Positions 16,144-24,659 of a stretch of DNA of 32,643 nucleotides are shown here, in pieces. Source of the DNA: an uncultured Verrucomicrobiota bacterium (GTDB lineage Bacteria > Verrucomicrobiota > Kiritimatiellia > SS1-B-03-39 > UBA6053); the NCBI GenBank assembly GCA_937127435.1, contig CAKZLZ010000069.1, positions 1 to 32,643 on the forward strand, in the 5' to 3' direction. Under the pieces are notes generated by a model. It was not told the DNA's origin, did no database searches, and worked only from the letters and a program-made list of their open reading frames with translations. Position 1 is the first letter of the stretch. Every line of letters starts with the position of its first letter. A program made the translations under genes and the position numbers.

Positions 16144-16479
16144 ATGAAGAACCAAAAGAAACAGGGTTTCACCCTCGTAGAAATCATGATCGTAGTAATG
16201 ATTATCGGTCTGTTGGCCGCAATCGCACTTCCTTCTTTCAAGAAAGCGCGTGATGAAGCCCGTGAAAAAAGCTGCATCAACAGCCTTCGTTTGATCGAAG
16301 CTGCTAAAGATCAATATGCAATTGATGCCGACATTGCGTCCGGCGCAACCATTGCTGATTCTGTACTGCAGGATTACATGAAAGGTGAAACCATGCCGAC
16401 CTGCCCATCAGGCGGAACCATCTCTGCCAACGCAGTAGACACTTCTGCTTCATGCACAGTGTCTGGTCACGCACTCTAA
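16144..16479 (+). CDS. Type IV pilin-like protein with prepilin N-terminal methylation motif
   Basis: A 111-residue prepilin. The leader MKNQKKQG is cleaved before FTLVEIMIVVMIIGLLAAIA, with the conserved Glu at position 5 of the mature chain. This hydrophobic helix anchors and polymerises the subunit. The rest has CINSLRLIEAAKDQYAID, YMKGETMPTCPSGG and a C-terminal SCTVSGH, a pattern I associate with the major pilin-like family widespread in Verrucomicrobiota and Lentisphaerota. Three cysteines could form a disulfide loop. GGAG sits 6 bases before the ATG at 16,144, so this start is preferred over the ATG at 16,132. It has its own predicted sigma-54 promoter and a strong terminator, consistent with high, monocistronic expression. 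It could be a pilus or a secretion pseudopilus subunit. Confidence 0.9.
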   Translation: MKNQKKQGFTLVEIMIVVMIIGLLAAIALPSFKKARDEAREKSCINSLRLIEAAKDQYAIDADIASGATIADSVLQDYMKGETMPTCPSGGTISANAVDTSASCTVSGHAL

Positions 16480-16527
16480 TCGAGTCAGTGATCTCATAAG
16501 AGCCGGAGATATTTTCTCCGACCTTGC

Positions 16528-16556
16528 GGTCCATCTTCGGATGGGCCGTTTTTTTT
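16528..16556 (+). terminator. Intrinsic terminator of the pilin gene
   Basis: An 8-bp stem, GGTCCATC (16,528-16,535), with the stable tetraloop TTCG and GATGGGCC (16,540-16,547), is followed by a G and eight T residues. One stem pair is G-T. A weaker hairpin (CGGAG ... CTCCG, 16,504-16,520) precedes it. This is a textbook Rho-independent terminator about 50 bases after the pilin stop. Confidence 0.85.
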
Positions 16557-16624
16557 ATGCCCATCGTCTTTCTGGATGTCTGTATATTAAAATATAGTCG
16601 CAGCTCATGAAATCCTTTGCGAAG

Positions 16625-16855
16625 GCATTTTGCCACCCTGGCCGTCTCCGAGCGACGGCTCGGGAAGGCAAAAAGGCACGAAAAACATAACGTCCCTATA
16701 ACCCCGCTCTAAAACAATTTTCACCTCAAAAAACAGAAATCACAAAAGATCAGGGACGGGTTTTAATCACCTACCTCCCAAATCTTCTGCGGAACGGGGT
16801 TATAGGGGAGGCGTTCTTTTGTGCCTTTTTGTGGTTATATGATTTCTTAAAATGC
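16625..16855. repeat. Large imperfect inverted-repeat element between convergent genes
   Basis: Two sets of perfect arms share one centre near 16,750: CAAAAAGGCAC (16,669-16,679) with its complement at 16,821-16,831, and CCCTATAACCCCG (16,694-16,706) with its complement at 16,795-16,807. GCATTTT (16,625-16,631) and AAAATGC (16,849-16,855) form a looser outer pair, offset by about 20 bases, as if copy C had been added on the left. The 88-base interior holds no reading frame of note. The element occupies most of the gap between the pilin terminator and the O-antigen ligase stop (16,557-16,923), where I find no gene. It could be a MITE-like element or give a structured RNA. Confidence 0.65.
16636..16669 (+). 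repeat. Dispersed hairpin repeat, copy C
   Basis: A CCCTGGCCGT box (16,636-16,645) is followed by a perfect hairpin, CCGAGC (16,648-16,653), loop GACG, GCTCGG (16,658-16,663), then GAAGGC in place of GGCAGGC. The flanking TTTTGCC (16,628-16,634) and GGCAAAA (16,667-16,673) are also complementary, so the whole can form a longer cruciform. It sits within the left side of the large inverted-repeat element at 16,625-16,855. Confidence 0.65.
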
Positions 16856-16923
16856 TCTAGGAAGCTGATGCCTGCGGAGACCCGCAAAAAACGTACAGGC
16901 AATGATAGAGACAGGACGGAACC

Positions 16924-19323
16924 TTATTCCTGACGGGCAGATTCTAACGAGAAGGTTTTGCCTTCAATTCTTGGTAACAGGCTGGACCCAAACGCCTCCG
17001 GATAGGATCTCGGCCTTGGAACCGGAATGGAAAAAGGATGCCGGGCGGCAATGGCCACACCACTATAATTCAAGCTGAGCTTTTTCGCATGTCCAAAAGT
17101 CAGTACCCCCGCCAGACAACTTACGTCTTCATCGAGATTACTTGAGAATGCCAAAACCCCTTCATCTGAAACGGGTGACTTAAGCAAATAGACCAACAAT
17201 CGTTTCATGGCCGAAACTCTTTGAGAATCCACTGTTTTGCAGACTTCTAAAAGCAAATTCAAGGCACCGGGCTGCTGAAGCCGGATGTGAATCCAGTCAA
17301 CCACCTGATCTGAAACCTCAAATTCTGCAGGAATCTGGTCCATCAAATATAAATATCCCTGCAACAACCTGAGGCGGTGCAGGATGTCCGGTTGATCACT
17401 TGGCGGCTCCCAGATCATGAGCATTTCAAAGACCTCATGCTGATACCCTTCTAATTCACCCAATTCATGCCAGGTTGCCGGAAAAAGCAGATCCGCCTGC
17501 ATCAGCAATTCATAAAACAAGGATTCGGTTACCTCAGCCCGTGGGCGCCCCAACTGCTGACGTATAACGGCCTGATCCAAATAACTGCCCTGCAGTTGCG
17601 GGGCCATTTCCACTCTGCGGTCGGCGTGATATAAAGCTTTCGTAAGCAGGGCTGTTTTTTCTGCAGGCGTCTCCGCGTTTTCCGCAGCGACCAGGTTGAG
17701 AGGTACCAGAAACTCATGGACCAGAATTTGTGCTTCCCAGAGGGAAAGCGACGCTTCAAACATTTGGATGGCATCCGGATGGGTGTGCGGATCCCTGGAC
17801 AGTAACATCCCTGCCATATTCAATGCATAAGGTTCTTCGACCGCATCAAAAGCCTCCCGGTAAGCGGATATTGCGTCACCAAGCTCATCGTTTTCAAATG
17901 CGATTCCTGCACGCTCCACGGCCCGCCGGGACTGAACGGATCCGGGAATACGGGTAAAGGAAACCAACAGGGCCAAGGTAGAAAGAAGCAGGAAACCTCC
18001 CGCAAAAGGTCCGGATCGGAGTGCCACCCGCTTCTTTTTTTCAAACCCTGCGGAAAAGACCGCTAAATGGAAAAAGAGAATCAGGGCGATCGGAAAAATA
18101 TCCAACTGATAATCCGCCCAGAACAAAACAAAACTTGTCGAAAGGGCGATGACCGAGGGTGCGAGGACCTTCCGGTCTTCTGCATCGAGATTTGCTGATT
18201 TGAAAAGATGAACCGCTATCCAGATAGTCACACCCAGTAAGGCCACAAAAGCAAAGAGTCCACCAACCGCCCAGGCATGCAGCCAGGTTTGATGAAACTG
18301 GATGGAGCTTTCCCAGATCGAATCCAATTCGGGGGTGAAATATTGAATCATTTCGGGGGAGAGCCCCTCACCGCAACCAAAAGGGAAATATTTCATCCCG
18401 GTCAACCAGGCCGCCATCCACATCCCTTTTCGCCCGGAAGAGAGAGAAAAAGATTCGCTGAACCGTGGAACCAACATAAACAATAAAATGAAAACCACTC
18501 CGATCCCCAGTATCGAAAGCACAAACTTTTTTTGCGGCGGCCGGTTCCACCACAAATACATGACCGCGGCCACCGCAACTCCCAACAGGGCGTTTCGGCT
18601 TTGAGTGCTCAATAATACCGCGAACCCCGCAAGCAGAACCCCAATGGAACATCTACGGATCCAGGTTCCGGCAGGATTTCTGATGCCGTGGAGCAATAAA
18701 GGCAGTAATAACAGCAAAAATCCAGAATTGTAATTGGGGTGACCAAAAGGATCACCATTTCTGAGGTGGGGTAACCCCTCCTGAAGGATCAAACTGTAAA
18801 GGCCGCCATCGGCAGCCTGATCCAGGTTTTTTGCCATTGAAAAGAAAGGAAAAAACGCCCCGAACAGAAACCGGTACAAAGAAACCCCGCACCAAACCCC
18901 CACAAAAAGACAAAGGAAGCCCTGGAACTTTCGAGACCGGAAAAGTGCCTGTAATCCTTCAGCTGAAAATGAAAGTAGCATAATAGATCCGCAACAGATG
19001 CCTGTAAAAACCGGGAAACCATATATCAAGCTGCGCTGAGGAAAGGGTCCTGCGAAGCAACCGAGCAAGTAGCCCAAAGAAAGAAAAGCCATCATCAGTA
19101 ACAAAAAGAGTAAACTCCGGCTGGCTTGCAAAGATTGCTTCATCAAAAACCCGAAAAGCCCCAATGTCACCAGGCTGAGACTGGCGATAAAAAGAGGGTA
19201 CCAGCGTATTTGCCAAATCGAGGTTGCCGCATTGGGAAGCAAGCTCGTGAAACCAAGCAGAACCAATCCGCAGCAGAGCAAAGGGCAGAAGAATTTTCGG
19301 GTCAATTGATGTAAGGGTACCAT
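16924..19323 (-). CDS. O-antigen ligase/Wzy-like polysaccharide membrane protein with long C-terminal tail
   Basis: A 799-residue inner-membrane protein. The first 460 residues contain about a dozen hydrophobic segments and the O-antigen ligase family (PF04932) landmark VVLSTQSRNALLGVAVAAVMYLWW, followed by a large periplasmic loop. Enzymes of this family join or polymerise undecaprenyl-linked glycans at the periplasmic face. After the last membrane segment (GGFLLLSTLALLVSFTRIP) come about 340 soluble residues that look helical and TPR-like at first (AGIAFENDELGDAISAYREAFD). The tail is longer than in simple ligases but is a known arrangement among Wzy/ligase-type proteins. Ligase and polymerase cannot be told apart by sequence inspection. 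It is divergent from the small membrane protein gene downstream in the window. Confidence 0.82.
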   Translation of the reverse strand: MVPLHQLTRKFFCPLLCCGLVLLGFTSLLPNAATSIWQIRWYPLFIASLSLVTLGLFGFLMKQSLQASRSLLFLLLMMAFLSLGYLLGCFAGPFPQRSLIYGFPVFTGICCGSIMLLSFSAEGLQALFRSRKFQGFLCLFVGVWCGVSLYRFLFGAFFPFFSMAKNLDQAADGGLYSLILQEGLPHLRNGDPFGHPNYNSGFLLLLLPLLLHGIRNPAGTWIRRCSIGVLLAGFAVLLSTQSRNALLGVAVAAVMYLWWNRPPQKKFVLSILGIGVVFILLFMLVPRFSESFSLSSGRKGMWMAAWLTGMKYFPFGCGEGLSPEMIQYFTPELDSIWESSIQFHQTWLHAWAVGGLFAFVALLGVTIWIAVHLFKSANLDAEDRKVLAPSVIALSTSFVLFWADYQLDIFPIALILFFHLAVFSAGFEKKKRVALRSGPFAGGFLLLSTLALLVSFTRIPGSVQSRRAVERAGIAFENDELGDAISAYREAFDAVEEPYALNMAGMLLSRDPHTHPDAIQMFEASLSLWEAQILVHEFLVPLNLVAAENAETPAEKTALLTKALYHADRRVEMAPQLQGSYLDQAVIRQQLGRPRAEVTESLFYELLMQADLLFPATWHELGELEGYQHEVFEMLMIWEPPSDQPDILHRLRLLQGYLYLMDQIPAEFEVSDQVVDWIHIRLQQPGALNLLLEVCKTVDSQRVSAMKRLLVYLLKSPVSDEGVLAFSSNLDEDVSCLAGVLTFGHAKKLSLNYSGVAIAARHPFSIPVPRPRSYPEAFGSSLLPRIEGKTFSLESARQE

Positions 19324-19444
19324 GGCACATTTGTAGGGTATTGGGGTTGAAGTGTCAGGATGAAAATCAATTTGCTTTTGAAAAAGACAGTGCTTCTTCC
19401 GGTAATTTTCTTTTCAACGCTACGTTCACTATTTAGGGTTGGGT

Positions 19445-20020
19445 ATGAGTGATGACCCAAAACAGGAATGGCCAATGGAGACTTCCAGTCTGCGTCTCAA
19501 AAAAAGGGAAGTAGAGGAAGAATATATTGCGCCACCCCCTCCCCCGGAAAACAAAAGAAAAAAGAAGAAACCCGGTCAAGCATCCGGTCGTTTCGGGATG
19601 AAATTTTTGGGGCAAAGTATCGGTTCTTTTTTGGCGGGTATCCTTGTTTTCGGGGCGTTTATTTACCATCAAATGAACGGTCTTTCCGTCTTAACCGAGC
19701 AGCAGGCGGAAATGGCGAGAGGCATCACCTTAATCTCCTTTTTTGTGATTCTGGTCATTGAAGCGTTTTCCGAAGATTTACTCCAGGGGGTGCTGTCTCT
19801 TTTCCTTCCACCCTATGCTTTTGTTTATGGGTTGTTGTTTGCGGACGCCGGACCCATACGGGGTTTGACCATGGCGATGCTGGTTTTTCTGGGTGCGGAA
19901 ATTTTTCTCACCCCGGAAAATGCCCTGGTACCCAAAACCACATCGGCTTTAAATGAATGGATTGATAACACGCAACAGAAGTTGATCAATCCCGACAAGA
20001 AAGATGCCGGATTCGAATAA
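19445..20020 (+). CDS. Small membrane protein of unknown function
   Basis: A 191-residue protein from the ATG at 19,445; a TTG at 19,439 would add two residues. The N-terminal 50 residues are charged, with a proline run (APPPPPENKRKKKK) that suggests a flexible cytoplasmic segment. Four hydrophobic stretches follow: SFLAGILVFGAFIYHQM, ITLISFFVILVIEAF, VLSLFLPPYAFVYGLLFA and LTMAMLVFLGAEIFL. The tail is short and polar. I do not recognise the family. It is convergent with the acyltransferase gene, with only three bases between the stops, and divergent from the O-antigen ligase, so an envelope role is plausible but unproven. Confidence 0.7.
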   Translation: MSDDPKQEWPMETSSLRLKKREVEEEYIAPPPPPENKRKKKKPGQASGRFGMKFLGQSIGSFLAGILVFGAFIYHQMNGLSVLTEQQAEMARGITLISFFVILVIEAFSEDLLQGVLSLFLPPYAFVYGLLFADAGPIRGLTMAMLVFLGAEIFLTPENALVPKTTSALNEWIDNTQQKLINPDKKDAGFE

Positions 20021-20023
20021 AAA

Positions 20024-20914
20024 TCAGGCGTCCTCGAATTTTTCCAGTACCCAACGTTTGTTGAACCAAAAATAGCTTTCCGGATTCTTGAGCACCTCCG
20101 CGCCTAAATCATCCAAACAGCTTTGCAAAAGCTCATTTCGTTCCGCTTTGCTGGGTTTACCGTCCGCAAACCGTCGCGCAGGCAAAGGTTTCCAAACATG
20201 GGCGCGGCGCCCGCGCCGCCCTACAAACACCGGCACCACTTCAGCATGGGACTTCGCCGCCAACAGGCCCAGCCCATTCGCCAGCCAGGCTTCCTGACCT
20301 AAATATTCAAATTTTTCACCGGCCTGACGGGCCCGAATATCAATCAAAACCGCCACAATCCCGTTATCCCCCAAAAATGAGAGCAGCTTGCGGATCAGCT
20401 TTGGGTCATCACGGTCCACCACCGTTCCACCGTTTTGCTCCCGCACATCCACCAACATTTGATAGGTCAGTGAATTTTTCTGCTGGCGGGCAATGAAACA
20501 CATGGGAAAACCTTCTTGCACCGTCCGCACCCCCGCCAAATCCCAATTGCCACTGTGCACGATCACCAACAGGATGCCCCTATCTCTTTCCCGCGCCTTG
20601 TCGAAGGCACGAAAGGTTTCCTCCATGCCTTCAATCTCAACATCTTCCATTTTCCGGTTGCGAATCAGTTCCGTCAAATTCCGTCCTAAATTCCGCACCG
20701 CTTCTTTACGAATCCAGGTTTGCTTTTCAGGGGTTTCCCCCGCACACACCTTGGCAACCCGCTCTATCGTGCTCTCCTTCCTCCAGCCAAAAACACTGTG
20801 CATCCCCAAGGTTACTTTTTCCACACAACTGTATGCCCAGGATTGTGGAAGTTTTTGGATCAGAGTTACAAAGCAGCGCAACAATGCATATTCAGCAAAA
20901 TGTTTGATAGACAT
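20024..20914 (-). CDS. Lysophospholipid/lipid A-type acyltransferase (LpxL/HtrB family)
   Basis: A 296-residue protein close to the usual size of the LpxL/HtrB family. The catalytic HX4D motif is seen as HSGNWD at about residues 118-123. The later segments GIVAVLIDIRARQAGE, EAWLANGLGLLAAKSHAEVVPVFVGR and YFWFNKRW match the conserved blocks of the family, the last corresponding to the W-x-HKRW region. The N-terminal 35 residues are hydrophobic and probably anchor the enzyme at the inner membrane. Such enzymes add secondary acyl chains to lipid A; some relatives act on other lipids. It is convergent with the preceding membrane protein gene and faces the divergent gene at 21,018 across a repeat-rich gap. 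Confidence 0.88.
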   Translation of the reverse strand: MSIKHFAEYALLRCFVTLIQKLPQSWAYSCVEKVTLGMHSVFGWRKESTIERVAKVCAGETPEKQTWIRKEAVRNLGRNLTELIRNRKMEDVEIEGMEETFRAFDKARERDRGILLVIVHSGNWDLAGVRTVQEGFPMCFIARQQKNSLTYQMLVDVREQNGGTVVDRDDPKLIRKLLSFLGDNGIVAVLIDIRARQAGEKFEYLGQEAWLANGLGLLAAKSHAEVVPVFVGRRGRRAHVWKPLPARRFADGKPSKAERNELLQSCLDDLGAEVLKNPESYFWFNKRWVLEKFEDA

Positions 20915-20927
20915 AGAAGATCTTTAA

Positions 20928-21000
20928 TCGATATCGCCTTCGAAATCGAAATCGAAATTAAAAAAACGATTACGATTACCATAGCGATATCGACATCGAT
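20928..21000. repeat. TCGA/TCGAAA-rich simple repeat in a divergent promoter gap
   Basis: Between the divergent acyltransferase and the gene at 21,018, the sequence consists of short repeats: three TCGAAA units (20,940-20,957), two ACGATT units (20,966-20,977), and a perfect 10-base inverted pair, TCGATATCGC (20,928-20,937) and GCGATATCGA (20,984-20,993). The composition differs from the flanking coding DNA. It may be a slippage-prone tract or a protein-binding region affecting both genes. Confidence 0.6.
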
Positions 21001-21017
21001 GGTCTATTTAGAGCTGT

Positions 21018-22232
21018 ATGAAGCCAAAAGCGTCTAAACCTAAACAACTCCTGTTTTGGACTCTGCTCATCATCTGTATCGGATTCGGCCTCCAACATAT
21101 TCCCGGTTCCTATACGATTGATGATTTTGATGATGATTATGAACTGACCTCACCGGAAGGTATCGGGCTGCTGGCCATCTCGGATGCCTCCCTGGTTGCG
21201 GAGTGTTATTTTAAGGAAACCACCCGCCATCGAATCAGCCGCAATGCAGAAATATTGGTGCCTGCAAATTCCACCCTGCAAGTCTCCGCCAGCACGGTCC
21301 CCTACATCGAAAACGACGAGGTGATTTTAAAACCCACAACCCTGCTGATAACATCAGACAACCCTCTTACTTTTATTTACCGTTTTGTAACCGTCGCAAA
21401 AGCCAATACTTTAGAGATCCATCCCGACGACCCCCAACATAAAGTCAAAGCCGTCGGACAATATAAAGTTCTGAGTGCTCTGGCGACCGCCTACCGGTAC
21501 AAACGCCAGAAAGCTGTAAGACGGGATTATAAAATTCCCACCGAAGCGACCTTGGATTTTGAAGCCAATTTTTACCCCGACCATGAAATAAAAGCACTCG
21601 AAGACCTCTCCGTCACCACCGGCAGTGAACCGGGAAAGTTCGTGCTCAAAAATGCAACCTGGAAAAATGAAACCTGGCAGTCCGGGAAATTACATATCTC
21701 GGTTCCTTTTTCAGACTTGGAACCCAGTGTGAATCAACTGTTGAAAAATGAACTTCCCAACGAGGTGGAAGTCGGGGGGGCGCTGGATTTAAAAATTGAG
21801 AAAATTCACAACTTGAACTTTAAAGATAATTTTTTGGATTTGTATGTGGAAGGAAGAATCACCTATGCCAATTCCAGTCGGGTCTCCAAAATATTCAACC
21901 CCAGTTTTAAAACCCATCTCGGCATCACCTTCGATTTTCCGGAGAAAACATGGCTGCAGGATGCAAAGCTCGGGGTTTCACTTACGAATATTTACGCTTT
22001 GGATTTTAACCGCAGCAACCCCATCTTCGATAAAACGGCACGCAGCATCCTCAGGAAAAAACGTGATGAAGCTTCGGTTCACCTCAATGTAAAAGATGCC
22101 CTTCCGGAAATTGCACAACTCCCCGGAGATGTTTATGTGGAGACCCTGAATATCAAAGGGGATGCGAATGGATATCCCGCACTGGAACTGGAAATTCTTT
22201 TCACCCCCAAAACCGTTATCGATCTAGAATAA
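21018..22232 (+). CDS. Membrane-anchored protein of unknown function
   Basis: A 404-residue protein with an uncleaved-looking N-terminal membrane segment (LLFWTLLIICIGFGLQHI, about residues 11-28), so it is probably anchored in the inner membrane with a periplasmic bulk. An acidic stretch (IDDFDDDYEL) follows the anchor. The rest is predicted beta-rich. The half from about residue 230 (VPFSDLEPSVNQLLKNELP, then LDLKIEKIHNLNF) vaguely recalls lipid-binding DUF1439/TULIP-like or DUF4403-like proteins, but this is a weak impression and I do not assign it. It precedes the GH5 gene by 10 bases on the same strand and is likely its operon partner, so it may have a role in glycan processing or envelope handling. 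Confidence 0.7.
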   Translation: MKPKASKPKQLLFWTLLIICIGFGLQHIPGSYTIDDFDDDYELTSPEGIGLLAISDASLVAECYFKETTRHRISRNAEILVPANSTLQVSASTVPYIENDEVILKPTTLLITSDNPLTFIYRFVTVAKANTLEIHPDDPQHKVKAVGQYKVLSALATAYRYKRQKAVRRDYKIPTEATLDFEANFYPDHEIKALEDLSVTTGSEPGKFVLKNATWKNETWQSGKLHISVPFSDLEPSVNQLLKNELPNEVEVGGALDLKIEKIHNLNFKDNFLDLYVEGRITYANSSRVSKIFNPSFKTHLGITFDFPEKTWLQDAKLGVSLTNIYALDFNRSNPIFDKTARSILRKKRDEASVHLNVKDALPEIAQLPGDVYVETLNIKGDANGYPALELEILFTPKTVIDLE

Positions 22233-22242
22233 GAGGAATGGA

Positions 22243-23379
22243 ATGAAATTTTTTCTCCGTTTACCCTTCATACTACTTATTGCCATGAACGCTGAAATCT
22301 ATGCAGAAAACTTTTCTATTCACAGAGGCATCAACATAAGCCACTACCTTTCCCAATCAAATAAAAGGGGAGATGCACGGGCATCGTTTATCCAACAGGA
22401 AGATATTCAGTTTATTAAAGCGCAAGGGTTCGACCATATCCGTCTGCCGGTAGATGAAGAGCAACTCTGGGATGAGCAGGGGGGAAAAGAAGCCGAAGCT
22501 TTCAAACTCCTGCATCAAACCCTCGCCTGGTGCGGGCAAGCGGATTTGCGGGTAATCGTAGATTTGCACACCCTGCGCTCCCACCATTTTAATGCCGCGC
22601 ATGACGGGAAGAAAAACACGCTCTTTAACGAAGAAAATGCCGTGCTTGACTTTGCAGGATTCTGGAGGGATCTCTCCGGAGAGCTCCATGCCTACCCTCT
22701 TGATTTCCTCGCCTACGAAATTTTGAATGAACCCGTGGCGGATGACTCCGCGGATTGGAACCGGGTCGTCAACCGCCTGCTACAAGAAGTACGGAAAACC
22801 GAAAAAGACCGTTGGGTCGTCATCGGCGCCAACCGATGGCAAAGCGTGTTTAAGGTCGATGAACTGGTTCTGCCCGAAGAAGACAGACGGATCATTCTGA
22901 GTTTTCACTTTTACCTCCCGATGGTTCTCACCCACTACCGCGCCTCCTGGAGTCCTGTCGGTGAATACGACGGACCCGTTCATTACCCCGGGGTGGCAGT
23001 TCTAGAAGAAGACGCTGAACAGTTTCGCACGAAACCGGGCTTTGAAGAATTCGTTATTGATGATGCCGGCAAAATTTACAATCGGGATGTTTTGGAATCC
23101 AAACTGACCCGCGCCATTGCCTTCAGCAAAAAAACCGGACGGCCTCTTTATTGTGGAGAATTCGGATGCTACACCAAGGCCCCGAAACCTGACCATTTAC
23201 GCTGGACCCGTGACTTTATTTCTATTCTGGACAAACATGGCATCCCCTGGACGAAGTGGGACTATAAAGGAGGGTTCGCTATCCGGAATCATTCATCCGG
23301 AAAAGTGAAAACAGATTTGCGGGATGCACTCTTTCAAATCCCGCCCCAAAAAAAATCACCCCCGCAACCGGCCCCTTAA
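22243..23379 (+). CDS. Exported glycoside hydrolase family 5 (cellulase-type) enzyme
   Basis: A 378-residue protein with a signal peptide (MKFFLRLPFILLIAMNAEIYA). The GH5 TIM-barrel landmarks are present: RGINISHYL near the start, GFDHIRLPVDEEQLW, the acid/base glutamate in YEILNEPV (about residue 162), the FHFYLPMVLTHY strand, and the nucleophile glutamate in LYCGEFGCY (about residue 304). A tryptophan near the end (TKWDYKGGFAI) is also typical. GH5 enzymes cleave beta-1,4-glucans, mannans or related glycans; the subfamily cannot be told here. A GAGG lies 7 bases before the ATG. It forms a probable operon with the preceding unknown gene and is convergent with the OprB-type porin gene, 59 bases away. 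Confidence 0.9.
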   Translation: MKFFLRLPFILLIAMNAEIYAENFSIHRGINISHYLSQSNKRGDARASFIQQEDIQFIKAQGFDHIRLPVDEEQLWDEQGGKEAEAFKLLHQTLAWCGQADLRVIVDLHTLRSHHFNAAHDGKKNTLFNEENAVLDFAGFWRDLSGELHAYPLDFLAYEILNEPVADDSADWNRVVNRLLQEVRKTEKDRWVVIGANRWQSVFKVDELVLPEEDRRIILSFHFYLPMVLTHYRASWSPVGEYDGPVHYPGVAVLEEDAEQFRTKPGFEEFVIDDAGKIYNRDVLESKLTRAIAFSKKTGRPLYCGEFGCYTKAPKPDHLRWTRDFISILDKHGIPWTKWDYKGGFAIRNHSSGKVKTDLRDALFQIPPQKKSPPQPAP

Positions 23380-23438
23380 CCTGTTTAAGGCTGAGACCCG
23401 GCCGGCGGGAGTGATAAACCAAACAGAGGTCGGCGTGA

Positions 23439-24638
23439 TCAGAATGCCGCGCCGAACCAGGCACCCAACACGACAGCATCGTCGATGTCACCTGTTCCTC
23501 CGGGATCTTGAATGTACTGTACAGCAGGTTGAATATAGAATGCCGGGGTCAGTTGAACCCGGTGACCGGCTTCGTAAACGATTTCCGCATCCACGTCTTT
23601 GTCCTGCGAAGCACCCCATTCGTCACTGAGTCCTCCGTAAGTAATAAAGAGCATGGTATGGTCATCTTCGCGTCCGGAAAACAGACCCTTCCAGTTTGCG
23701 CCGGCGCTGATCTGAAGCGGCATCTGGGCCAGTTCATCCTGATCGGTATAGGCCCCAAAAGTAAAGAGGGTCAGGTTTTCAATCACTTCAAAGTCGAAAT
23801 GACCGTAAACGCGCCAAATATGATCGGCATCCTCACCTTCGAAGGTGGTGGTGTCATAGAATGACTGGGCGGTACCCACATACAGACGGGCCGGACGTTC
23901 ATTGATCTGCGGTGTCCAGTCATATTGGAACATATAGGTCACGCCGTCGTCATCATCGATATCGAAGTCGGTTCCGGGAATCATGTCCCAGATATGATCA
24001 TTCACCTGGTAGGCGCCCACCTGGAATTGATGTTCTTCATCCAGGTTGTATTTCACACGGGCATGCCAGACACCCAGGGGGAAAGAAACAATCTGAATGC
24101 GGTCCAGCATCATGGCCCGGATCGGTCCATTGATGGAGGTGCTCAATGAATAGCGGTAAAGATCGTCATTGGCGAAATCAGTATCCTGCGCATCACGGCC
24201 AAATTTTAGCGACCAGTTTTCGTTGAACTGTTTATCAATCCAAATCTGATACAGAATCGTGGTTTGTCCGTCAGGTCCGCCATAAATGGTCATGGGGTCG
24301 AAGATCCCTCCGACATCTGATGAGACACTTCGTCCGTGACGGTTCACCATTGATATTTTCATTACCGTGTTTTGCCAACCGAGAAGTTTTTCAAAATCAA
24401 GATCCACGCCAGCGTATACCTGGCCGGTATAATCATTTCCGGTGGAAAGTCCGCCGGAAACGGCGGCTCCGGCAATGGCATCGTAGTAAGCGAAGAAGTT
24501 CACTCCGTCGTCTTCGAGATTTGTGCGGGCACCGCCCCAGTCTCCGGTGATTCTGTCACGTTCTATCATCGGAACGGATTCTTGCGCAACGGCGACACCA
24601 AGTCCCGTGCATAAAAGTAGGGTGAATAATTTTCTCAT
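23439..24638 (-). CDS. OprB-type carbohydrate-selective porin
   Basis: A 399-residue outer-membrane beta-barrel protein with a signal peptide (MRKLFTLLLCTGLGVAVAQ). The OprB-family features are the early RITGDWGGARTNLEDDGVNF block, alternating hydrophobic strands with aromatic girdles, and a C-terminal phenylalanine (GAWFGAAF), the signal for barrel insertion. OprB porins pass mono- and disaccharides, and relatives show selectivity for glucose or polyols. It begins 21 bases after the dehydrogenase stop, with AGGAG six bases before the ATG, and is the last gene of the seven-gene operon, so it should feed its substrate to the ABC transporter. A short CCTTAA/TTAAGG hairpin at 23,374-23,390, without a T-run, is the only terminator candidate nearby. 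Confidence 0.85.
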   Translation of the reverse strand: MRKLFTLLLCTGLGVAVAQESVPMIERDRITGDWGGARTNLEDDGVNFFAYYDAIAGAAVSGGLSTGNDYTGQVYAGVDLDFEKLLGWQNTVMKISMVNRHGRSVSSDVGGIFDPMTIYGGPDGQTTILYQIWIDKQFNENWSLKFGRDAQDTDFANDDLYRYSLSTSINGPIRAMMLDRIQIVSFPLGVWHARVKYNLDEEHQFQVGAYQVNDHIWDMIPGTDFDIDDDDGVTYMFQYDWTPQINERPARLYVGTAQSFYDTTTFEGEDADHIWRVYGHFDFEVIENLTLFTFGAYTDQDELAQMPLQISAGANWKGLFSGREDDHTMLFITYGGLSDEWGASQDKDVDAEIVYEAGHRVQLTPAFYIQPAVQYIQDPGGTGDIDDAVVLGAWFGAAF

Positions 24639-24659
24639 ATCTGTCTCCTGTTCGTTGGG

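Noticed and set aside
23374..23390. CCTTAA/TTAAGG hairpin as a terminator between GH5 and the porin gene
   Set aside because: The stem is only six AT-rich pairs and there is no T-run on either strand; mentioned only as a weak candidate.
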